The position numbers were made by a program, and so were the translations under genes. A stretch of DNA of 6,755 nucleotides. Origin: Actinomycetota bacterium. Its GTDB lineage: Bacteria > Actinomycetota > Actinomycetes > Streptosporangiales > Streptosporangiaceae. The stretch's first letter is position 1. Every line of letters begins with the position of its first letter. Of this stretch, positions 1-5,252 are shown in pieces. Under the pieces are notes generated by a model. That model saw nothing but the letters and a program-made list of their open reading frames with translations. It did not search any database and was not told the origin of the DNA. The stretch spans positions 1 to 6,755 of the forward strand of contig QGUZ01000283.1 in NCBI GenBank assembly GCA_003242605.1. The letters are read 5' to 3'.

Positions 1-126
1 GACCGCGAGGCCGCCCACGTGGTCCTGCCGCTCGAGCACGAGCACGCTGCGCCCGGCCCGGGCGAGGTACGCCGCGGCGGTGAGCCCGTTGTGGCCGCCC
101 CCGGCCACGACCACGTCATAGCGCAT
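1..126 (-). CDS. FAD-dependent oxidoreductase, phytoene desaturase-like (N-terminal 42 residues only)
   Basis: Only the first 42 codons are present; the gene continues leftward beyond the window. The protein begins MRYDVVVAGGGHNGLTAAAY. That is a dinucleotide-binding beta-alpha-beta unit: a hydrophobic strand, GGGHNG at residues 9-14 (the GxGxxG loop), a helix, then a second strand ending in LVLER, whose Glu normally binds the ribose of FAD. A following VGG motif is also typical. The GGGHNG version of the loop is characteristic of the phytoene desaturase/amine-oxidase-like NAD(P)/FAD oxidoreductases (COG1233 type). The substrate cannot be told from this piece. A GGAGA sequence (complement of 131-135) lies 4 bases before the ATG, which is short but usable. 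The gene is divergent from psuG and shares a 182-bp upstream region with it. The family assignment is good; the exact function is unknown. Confidence 0.8.
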   Translation of the reverse strand, partial: MRYDVVVAGGGHNGLTAAAYLARAGRSVLVLERQDHVGGLAV

Positions 127-308
127 GATCTCTCCAAGTCGGACGAACCAGATAACTGGTGCGAAAATAGCCCGGCGCGCGCGATTTTCTTGGCGAGATG
201 TCACGAGGACGTCACGCCGCCGCCGCGCATAGGGTGCCCATCGATGACGCGGGGACGCGGCACGGGGGCGCGCATCGGACACCGGACCGTGGGGGGACGA
301 GCGAGGGC
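127..308. promoter_or_regulatory. Divergent intergenic region between the oxidoreductase and psuG
   Basis: These 182 bp separate two divergent starts and should carry both promoters. I see no gene in it. It is locally AT-richer (about 150-190) than the coding DNA. It holds a perfect dyad ACCAG-ATAA-CTGGT (147-160), a second inverted repeat GAAAAT/ATTTTC (163-168 and 184-189), and a direct repeat GTCACG (200-205 and 211-216) that overlaps the palindrome GACGTC (208-213). No convincing -35/-10 pair could be assigned on either strand, so promoter positions are not given. Confidence 0.55.
147..160. promoter_or_regulatory. Possible operator: ACCAG-ATAA-CTGGT dyad
   Basis: The two 5-bp arms are perfectly complementary around a 4-bp centre. 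The dyad lies 21 bp upstream of the oxidoreductase ATG and about 150 bp upstream of psuG. A symmetric site of this size in an AT-richer divergent region is what a dimeric TetR/GntR/LacI-type repressor would bind. No such regulator gene is in the window, so the binding protein is unknown. Confidence 0.35.
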
Positions 309-1241
309 ATGGAAGAGCGTGAGAACGGCCGGGAGGCCATCCGCGTGTCGCAGGAGGTCGCCGAGGCGCTGGCGGACGGCCGCCCGGTGGTCGCGCTGGA
401 GTCGACGATCATCTCGCACGGCCTGCCGCGGCCGCGCAACCTCGAGGTGGCCCGGGAACTGGAGGACCTGGTACGGCAGGGCGGCGCGGTGCCCGCGACG
501 ATCGCGGTGCTCGACGGCGTGCCCCGGGTCGGCCTGGACAAGCGCGACCTGGAGCGGATCGCGTCCGAGCCGGGCCTGCGCAAGCTCGGGCTGCGCGACC
601 TCGCCCCGGCCGCGGCGCTGGGGGTGAGCGGCGCGACCACGGTGTCGGCGACCTCGTTCCTCGCCGCGCGCGCCGGGATCCGGGTGTTCGCCACCGGCGG
701 CCTCGGCGGCGTGCACCGCGAGTGGCTGGAGACCCAGGACGAGTCCGCCGACATCGACGCGCTGAGCCGTACCTCGATCATCGTGGTGTGCGCGGGCGTG
801 AAGTCGATCCTCGACGTGCCCGCGACCCTGCAGCGCCTGGAGACCCGCGGCGTCACCGTGGTCGGCTATCGCACGGACGAGTTCCCCGGCTTCTACCTGC
901 ACTCCTCGGGCGAGCCGGTGGACTGGCGGATCGAGACCCCGGCCGAGGCCGCGCGCATCCTGCGCGAGCGGGAGCGGCTCGGCGTGCCCGGCGGCGCGGT
1001 CGTGGTGGCGAACCCGGTGCCGGAGCACGAGCAGCTCGACCCCGAGCTGCACGACCGGGTGCTCGCCGAGGCGCTCGCCGCGGCCCGCGACGCCGGGGTG
1101 ACCGGCCAGGCGATCACCCCGTTCCTCCTCGACTACCTGGTGCGCGGCACCGGCGGGCGGTCGCTGGAGGCGAACCTCGCCGCGGTCCGCGGCAACGTCC
1201 GGCTCGCCGCGGAGATCGCCGCATGCTGGAACGGCGGGTGA
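309..1241 (+). CDS. psuG: Pseudouridine-5'-phosphate glycosidase (PsuG)
   Basis: Cleaves the C-C glycosidic bond of pseudouridine 5'-phosphate to uracil and ribose 5-phosphate (the reaction is readily reversible) in cytoplasmic pseudouridine catabolism. From ATG 309 the product is 310 residues, close to the E. coli enzyme's 312, and it aligns along its whole length. Landmarks are VVALESTIISHGLP (27-40), GAVPATIAVLDGV (59-71), FATGGLGGVHR (127-137), VCAGVKSIL (160-168) and VVANPVPE near the C-terminus. Residues matching the known catalytic and metal positions are present: E31, K92, D148 (Mn ligand in E. coli) and K165 (Schiff-base lysine, E. coli K166). An in-frame ATG at 198 would add 37 residues with no family counterpart; the 309 start makes E31 coincide with E. 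coli numbering. A G-rich stretch (291-297) sits 11 bases upstream. The stop overlaps the following kinase gene, indicating an operon. Confidence 0.95.
   Translation: MEERENGREAIRVSQEVAEALADGRPVVALESTIISHGLPRPRNLEVARELEDLVRQGGAVPATIAVLDGVPRVGLDKRDLERIASEPGLRKLGLRDLAPAAALGVSGATTVSATSFLAARAGIRVFATGGLGGVHREWLETQDESADIDALSRTSIIVVCAGVKSILDVPATLQRLETRGVTVVGYRTDEFPGFYLHSSGEPVDWRIETPAEAARILRERERLGVPGGAVVVANPVPEHEQLDPELHDRVLAEALAAARDAGVTGQAITPFLLDYLVRGTGGRSLEANLAAVRGNVRLAAEIAACWNGG
1211..1214 (+). promoter_or_regulatory. Shine-Dalgarno GGAG that selects the psuK start
   Basis: GGAG lies inside the end of psuG, exactly 8 bases before ATG 1223. The other candidate, GTG at 1238 (which overlaps the psuG stop as GTGA), has only weak purines at the right distance. 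This site therefore favours the ATG and a 19-base overlap with psuG. Confidence 0.55.
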
Positions 1242-2164
1242 GCCTGCTCGTCATCGGCGACGTGGTCACCGACGTCGTCGCGCTGCAGGTGCCCCGGGCG
1301 TGCGCCGCGGCCGGCGGGGCGGGGATCGGCACCGACACCGCGGCGGACATCGCGCTGCGGCCCGGCGGGTCGGGCGCGAACACCGCCGCGTGGGCGGCGT
1401 ACCTCGGCGCCGACGTGTCGCTGCTCACCCGGGTCGGCAGCGACACCGGCGACTGGCACACCGCCGAGCTGCGCCGCGCCGGGGTGCGCCCGCACGTGCG
1501 GGTCGACCCCGAGCACCCCACCGCGGTGGTGATCGCCATGGTGGACGCGAGCGGGGAACGTTCCATGCTCACCAACCGCGGCGCGAGCGGCCGGCTGTGC
1601 GCCGCCGACTGGGAGGACGGGCTGCTCGACGGCGTGCGGCACCTGCACGTGTCCGGCTACACGCTGTTCGCGCCGCCCGGGCTGGAGCTGGTACGGCTCG
1701 CGCTCGCCGCGGCGGCCCGGCGCGGCGTCACGGTGAGCGTCGACCCGGCGTCGGCCGGGTTCCTGCGCGAGTTCGGGCCCGGGCGGTTCCTCGCCGAGAC
1801 CGCCGGGGTGGACGTGGTGATCCCCAACCGGGACGAGGCGCTGCTGCTCGCCGGCCTCGGGCCGGACGGGGATCCGGAATCGGCGGCCGCGCGGCTGAGC
1901 GGGCGGTACCGTACTGCGGTGGTGAAGCTGGGGGCGCACGGCGCGCTGCTCGCCGAGGGCGGGCGGGTGGTCGACCGGGTGCCCGCCGTACCGACGGAGG
2001 TGATCGACTCGACCGGCGCCGGCGACGCCTTCGCGGCGGGCTTCCTCACCGCCCTGCTCGCCGGGCGGGGCACGGTGGAGGCGGTCGCGGCCGGGTGCCG
2101 GGCGGGCGCGCAGGCCGTGCGGCAGGTGGGCGGGCGCCCGCACGTCAGGAATGGAACGCGATAG
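1223..2164 (+). CDS. psuK: PfkB-family carbohydrate kinase, probable pseudouridine kinase (PsuK)
   Basis: A ribokinase/PfkB fold kinase of 313 residues. Visible landmarks are an N-terminal strand with GD (12-13), the PfkB signature 1 region RPGGSGANTAAWAAYLGA (46-63) followed by RVGSDTGD (70-77), a central VIPNRDEALLLAG segment, VVKLGAHGAL, and the PfkB signature 2 DSTGAGDAFAAGF. In the latter, G265-A266-G267 forms the anion hole and D268 is the expected catalytic base. PfkB kinases are hard to separate by sequence alone. The pseudouridine assignment rests on the overlap with psuG, because PsuK makes the pseudouridine 5'-phosphate that PsuG cleaves. The two proteins are separate here, although they are fused in some organisms. 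An Ala/Gly-rich stretch near residues 25-36 looks slightly longer than usual. ATG 1223 is chosen on its GGAG at 8 bases; GTG 1238 is the alternative. Adenosine or ribose kinase activity cannot be excluded. Confidence 0.82.
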   Translation: MLERRVSLLVIGDVVTDVVALQVPRACAAAGGAGIGTDTAADIALRPGGSGANTAAWAAYLGADVSLLTRVGSDTGDWHTAELRRAGVRPHVRVDPEHPTAVVIAMVDASGERSMLTNRGASGRLCAADWEDGLLDGVRHLHVSGYTLFAPPGLELVRLALAAAARRGVTVSVDPASAGFLREFGPGRFLAETAGVDVVIPNRDEALLLAGLGPDGDPESAAARLSGRYRTAVVKLGAHGALLAEGGRVVDRVPAVPTEVIDSTGAGDAFAAGFLTALLAGRGTVEAVAAGCRAGAQAVRQVGGRPHVRNGTR

Positions 2165-2187
2165 TTTCGCCCACTCGCCACGAAATA

Positions 2188-2208
2188 GCGGCTTCGGGCG
2201 TAAGCTGC
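2188..2208 (+). terminator. Possible hairpin downstream of psuK
   Basis: GCGGCTT (2188-2194) can pair with AAGCTGC (2202-2208) as a 7-bp stem with one G-U pair and a 7-base loop, starting 23 bases after the psuK stop. A smaller inverted repeat TTTCG/CGAAA (2165-2169 and 2181-2185) lies just before it. There is no U-tract, which is common for actinobacterial terminators but also makes the call weak. The element also lies in the upstream region of the next gene. Confidence 0.3.
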
Positions 2209-2213
2209 ACCAT

Positions 2214-2258
2214 TAGCACGCACCTAGCACACCACGAGCACCAGGCATAGCACCACGT
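2214..2258 (+). repeat. Four helically phased AGCAC direct repeats upstream of the 569-residue protein gene
   Basis: TAGCAC occurs at 2214-2219, 2225-2230 and 2248-2253, and GAGCAC at 2236-2241. Successive starts are 11, 11 and 12 bp apart, about one helical turn, so all copies face the same side of the DNA. The array ends about 33 bp before the ATG. Tandem phased sites of this kind usually bind a protein cooperatively. The likely user, by position only, is the downstream gene product or another regulator. Confidence 0.6.
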
Positions 2259-2267
2259 CTCACGTGG
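2253..2267. promoter_or_regulatory. Perfect dyad CCACGT-CTC-ACGTGG, candidate operator
   Basis: Six-base arms are exactly complementary around a 3-base spacer. The dyad lies immediately upstream of the GGGGAGG ribosome-binding site (2272-2278) and overlaps the last AGCAC repeat. It could be an operator or, in the transcript, a very tight hairpin. With a 3-base loop it is more plausible as a protein-binding dyad than as a terminator. Confidence 0.45.
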
Positions 2268-2291
2268 CTCCGGGGAGGTTGCGGTCAGCCG

Positions 2292-4001
2292 ATGGATGCC
2301 CAGTCATCGACCTGTTTGAGTGATCTGGTCCCGGCGCTCCGCTGGACCCGGCCGCAGCAGGTCGCCGAGGTGCTGGCCGACCCCCGGCTGCCCGGGGGCT
2401 GGTGGGGCTCCGTCGCGATCGGCCGCGCGCTCTCGGTCACCGGGCCGGACTGGATCAGTGAGCGCCTCGCCCGGCTCGCCGTCGCGCTCTGGGGCCACCT
2501 CCCGCTGGTGGAGCTGCTCCCGGCGCTGCAGACGCACAGCCCCGACCCGGCGCTCGCCGACTGGCCGGAGCCGGCCCGCAGCGCGGCCGGGGGCGTCGGC
2601 GGCTGGTCCCGGCTGCGCCGGCTCACCCCCGCCGACCTGCAGGCGCCCGCCGGCCCGGCGGCGCCCGAGGTGGTGATGGCGGCGGCGTTCCGCGAGTACT
2701 TCAAGCGGGTGCCGGTGGAGGGCGGCTCGGCCGCGACGCTCGCGCCGCCCGCGCCCGCCGAGGAGCCGAACGGGGCGCAGCAGGCCGCGGCGCCGGTGCC
2801 CGCGCTCGCCGCGCCCGTGCCCGAGGACGCCCCGGCCGACGGCGGCGGCACCGCGACCGCCACCGTGGAGAAGCCCGCCGTGCCGGAGGCGGTGACGGTG
2901 GACCCGGCGCGGATCCCCGCCGAGTACCCGATGGTGGCGCTCGTCGAGACGCTGCTGCGGGACTGGTCGCCGCTGGAGAAGGCGATCGCGGCCGAGCGGC
3001 TGTTCGCCGCCGAGCCGATCAGCCTGCGCGCCCTCGCCCACCGGCTGGGCGTCGACCGCGAGGTGCTCTCCCACGCGCAGCGCAGCGCCGAGGAGCGGGT
3101 GCTCATGTGGATGCGCTCCCCCGACTCGGCCCCGCTCACCGGCCACCTGTTCGGCCTGTCCGAGTGGCTCGGCGCGGCGGCCACCCAGGAGCAGCTCATC
3201 AACATGGACCCGTCGCACCCGGTGATCGTGCCGTCGCTCGGCACGCCGCTGTGGCGGGTGCTCGTCGCGCTCATGCCGGACCGCCGGCTCCAGGACGGCT
3301 GGCTGGTCGTGGGCGACCTCGGCAGCCTGCAGGAGAAGACCCGGCAGCTGCTCGCCGCCCACCCCGGCGAGACCGACGTGGTCGAGCTGCTCGGCAAGAT
3401 CGGCATCCGCTCCCACTCGGCGAAGGCGTGGCTGGAGGCGCTGCCCAAGGAGCCGGGGCCGCAGCGGCCCGCGCCGGGCGCGCACGAGGCCAAGCACACC
3501 GGCTCCGCCACCACCACGACCGAAAGCATGCCCGCGCTGCCCCGCCGTACCCCGGGGGCGAACAGCCGCGCCGCCCGCGGCGGCCAGCCGGTGCCGCAGG
3601 TCGGCAACCAGGTCGACCCGCAGACCGCGCTCGCCACGCTGTCCGCGCTCGCCGGCCACTCCTACCAGCGCGGGCCGCACGCCCCGCCGCCCCCGCCGCC
3701 GAGCCCGGCCTCGGACCCGCGCCGCTGGCAGCGCATCGAGATCACCGCCGAGCACCTGCGCGGCGCCCCGGTCCCGGTGCCGGAGGCGTACGCCGCCCAG
3801 CTCGGCATGCGCCCGGGCACGCTGCTGTCGGTGACCGGCCCGGGCGACAACGCGGTCGTGCTCGTCTGGCGCGACCAGCCGGTGTTCGACTCGCTCCAGC
3901 CGGTGCTCATGCGGATCGGCGCGCGGCCCGGCGACGCGGTCTACATCACGATCAACGGCTACCGCCTCGACGCCCAGCTCGCCTCCGCGGTCGGCGGCTG
4001 A
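2292..4001 (+). CDS. Unnamed 569-residue protein with sigma-region-4-like HTH and AbrB-like C-terminal repeat
   Basis: I do not recognise a named gene. The N-terminus (1-140) is helical with several Trp residues and no clear motif. Residues about 150-205 are Ala/Pro-rich linker. Residues 227-271 (from PLEKAIAAERLF through SLRALAHRLGVDREVLS to EERVL) resemble a sigma-70 region 4-type helix-turn-helix, with SLRALAHRLGVDRE as helix-turn-recognition helix. A helical segment follows (281-385, including TPLWRVLVALMP and DGWLVVGDL). A second Ala/Pro/Gly linker with a poly-Pro run covers 386-477. The last ~90 residues are beta-rich and contain LGMRPGTLLSV and IGARPGDAVYI, two spaced units like the hairpin of AbrB/SpoVT proteins. 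There is no signal peptide or membrane segment, so it is likely a cytoplasmic DNA-binding regulator. Core sigma regions 2 and 3 are not evident, so it is not an ordinary sigma factor. GGGGAGG lies 13 bases before the ATG, which is long. The composition matches the neighbours. Confidence 0.85.
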   Translation: MDAQSSTCLSDLVPALRWTRPQQVAEVLADPRLPGGWWGSVAIGRALSVTGPDWISERLARLAVALWGHLPLVELLPALQTHSPDPALADWPEPARSAAGGVGGWSRLRRLTPADLQAPAGPAAPEVVMAAAFREYFKRVPVEGGSAATLAPPAPAEEPNGAQQAAAPVPALAAPVPEDAPADGGGTATATVEKPAVPEAVTVDPARIPAEYPMVALVETLLRDWSPLEKAIAAERLFAAEPISLRALAHRLGVDREVLSHAQRSAEERVLMWMRSPDSAPLTGHLFGLSEWLGAAATQEQLINMDPSHPVIVPSLGTPLWRVLVALMPDRRLQDGWLVVGDLGSLQEKTRQLLAAHPGETDVVELLGKIGIRSHSAKAWLEALPKEPGPQRPAPGAHEAKHTGSATTTTESMPALPRRTPGANSRAARGGQPVPQVGNQVDPQTALATLSALAGHSYQRGPHAPPPPPPSPASDPRRWQRIEITAEHLRGAPVPVPEAYAAQLGMRPGTLLSVTGPGDNAVVLVWRDQPVFDSLQPVLMRIGARPGDAVYITINGYRLDAQLASAVGG

Positions 4002-4005
4002 GCCG

Positions 4006-4034
4006 GTACGGCCGGGCCCGCACGCCGGCCGTAC
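4006..4034. terminator. Bidirectional hairpin between convergent genes
   Basis: GTACGGCCGG (4006-4015) and CCGGCCGTAC (4025-4034) form a perfect 10-bp GC-rich stem with a 9-base loop. It lies in the 51-bp gap between the stop of the 569-residue protein gene (4001) and the stop of the acyl-CoA dehydrogenase gene (4053). Because it is symmetric it can end transcription arriving from both sides. No U-tract is present on either strand. Confidence 0.7.
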
Positions 4035-4052
4035 GGCCACTGGCGGGCACGG

Positions 4053-5252
4053 CTAGCAGAGCGCGGGCAGGCCGAGCTCGCGGGCGATGAGCATGCGCTG
4101 CACCTCGCTCGTGCCCTCGCCGATCTCGAGGATCTTGGCGTCCCGGTAGAACCGGCCGACCGGGTACTCGTTCATGAAGCCGTAGCCGCCGAAGATCTGG
4201 GTGGCGTCGCGGGCATTGTCCATCGCGGCGTTGGAGGCGACGAGCTTCGCCATCGCGGCCTCCTTCTTGAACGGCTCGCCGGCGAGCATCTTCGCGGCCG
4301 CGTGGTAGTAGGCGAGGCGCGCGGTGTGCGCCCGGGCCGCCATGTCGGCGATCTTGAACTGGATCGCCTGGTACTCGCCGATGGCGTGGCCGAACGCGCG
4401 GCGCTGCTTGGCGTAGGCGAGGGACTCGTCCACGCAGCCCTGGGCGAGCCCGACCGCGACCGCGGCGATCGCGATCCGGCCCTCGTCGAGGGTCTGCAGG
4501 AACTGCGCGTAGCCGCGGCCGCGCTCGCCGAGCAGGTTCGCCGCGGGCACCCGGCAGTCGGTGAACGACAGCTCCCGGGTGTCGGAGGCGCACCAGCCGA
4601 CCTTGGAGTACTCGCGGGACACGGTCAGGCCGGGGGTGCCGCTCGGCACGAGGATCGTGCTGATCTCCGGCTTCGGGCCGTCCGGGCCGTCCCGCCTGCC
4701 GGTGATCGCGGCCACCGCGATCACCCCGGTGATCTTGGTGCCGGAGTTGGTGATGAACGACTTGGAGCCGTTGATCACCCACTCGTCGCCGTCGAGCACG
4801 GCCGTGGTGCGCATGCCGCCGGGCACGTCGGAGCCGCCGCCCGCCTCGGTGAGGCCGAACGCGCCGAGCATCCGGCCGCTGGTGAGCTTCGGCAGCCAGG
4901 TCGCCTTCTGCTCGGGCGTGCCGAACCGGTAGATCGGCATCGCGCCGAGGCTCACCGCGGCCTCGAGGGTGATCGCCACCGAGTTGTCGACCCGGGCGAG
5001 CTCCTCCAGGGCGAGGCAGAGCGCGAAGTAGTCGCCGCCCATGCCGCCGTACTCCTCGGGGAACGGCAGGCCGAACAGCCCCATCTCCCCCATCTTGCGC
5101 ACGATCTCGTAGGGGAACTCGCCCCGCTCGTAGTAGCCGCCGATGACCGGGGCCACCTCCTCGCGGGCGAACTCCTCGACGGTACGGCGCAGCGTCTCGT
5201 GTTCCTCGCTGAGCATGTGCATGGGCATGCGGTGTGCGGTGGCCGTCGTCAT
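4053..5252 (-). CDS. Acyl-CoA dehydrogenase, probably branched/short-chain (AcdH-like)
   Basis: An FAD flavoenzyme introducing an alpha-beta double bond into acyl-CoA and passing electrons to electron-transfer flavoprotein. The product is 399 residues, a normal length. The N-terminal helical domain (13-125) is followed by the FAD/substrate signature AFGLTEAGGGSD (131-142), the central beta domain, and the second signature from QIFGGYGFMNEYP (352-364) to RFYRDAKI. The C-terminal loop IGEGTSEVQR (377-386) places Glu379 at the catalytic-base position of short/medium-chain enzymes. In helix G the motif is LDEGR (255-259), with Gly258 where isovaleryl-CoA dehydrogenase carries its catalytic Glu. 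Next to an HMG-CoA lyase and a biotin carboxylase subunit, it likely oxidises isovaleryl-CoA and related branched acyl-CoAs, as the Streptomyces AcdH type does. The ATG overlaps the upstream stop (ATGA), and AGGAGGGGAG lies 6 bases before it, within the end of the lyase gene. Confidence 0.93.
   Translation of the reverse strand: MTTATAHRMPMHMLSEEHETLRRTVEEFAREEVAPVIGGYYERGEFPYEIVRKMGEMGLFGLPFPEEYGGMGGDYFALCLALEELARVDNSVAITLEAAVSLGAMPIYRFGTPEQKATWLPKLTSGRMLGAFGLTEAGGGSDVPGGMRTTAVLDGDEWVINGSKSFITNSGTKITGVIAVAAITGRRDGPDGPKPEISTILVPSGTPGLTVSREYSKVGWCASDTRELSFTDCRVPAANLLGERGRGYAQFLQTLDEGRIAIAAVAVGLAQGCVDESLAYAKQRRAFGHAIGEYQAIQFKIADMAARAHTARLAYYHAAAKMLAGEPFKKEAAMAKLVASNAAMDNARDATQIFGGYGFMNEYPVGRFYRDAKILEIGEGTSEVQRMLIARELGLPALC

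Noticed and set aside
198..308. N-terminal extension of psuG from the in-frame ATG at 198
   Set aside because: The extra 37 residues do not resemble the family, the start lies within the GTCACG repeat area without a good ribosome-binding site, and the 309 start gives family length and numbering.
1238..1240. GTG start for psuK forming a GTGA overlap with the psuG stop
   Set aside because: Plausible, but it lacks a good ribosome-binding site at the right distance; ATG 1223 has GGAG 8 bases upstream. Kept only as an alternative.
2213..2253. CIRCE/HrcA heat-shock element, because TTAGCAC matches its half-site
   Set aside because: CIRCE needs an inverted GAGTGCTAA partner after 9 bp; here the copies are direct repeats and no inverted partner is present.
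2214..2258. CRISPR-like array from the regularly spaced AGCAC copies
   Set aside because: The repeats are 5-6 bp with 5-6 bp gaps, far below CRISPR repeat and spacer sizes, and no cas genes are present.
3660..3720. Proline codon run (CCGCCGCCCCCG...) as a possible sequencing artefact like the right edge
   Set aside because: The frame continues into a coherent C-terminal domain, and Pro-rich linkers of this kind are normal in high-GC actinobacterial proteins.
2304..4040. 578-codon open frame on the minus strand opposite the 569-residue protein
   Set aside because: Arg/Gly/His-rich translation typical of the antisense of high-GC coding DNA; the plus-strand frame has coherent domains and a ribosome-binding site.
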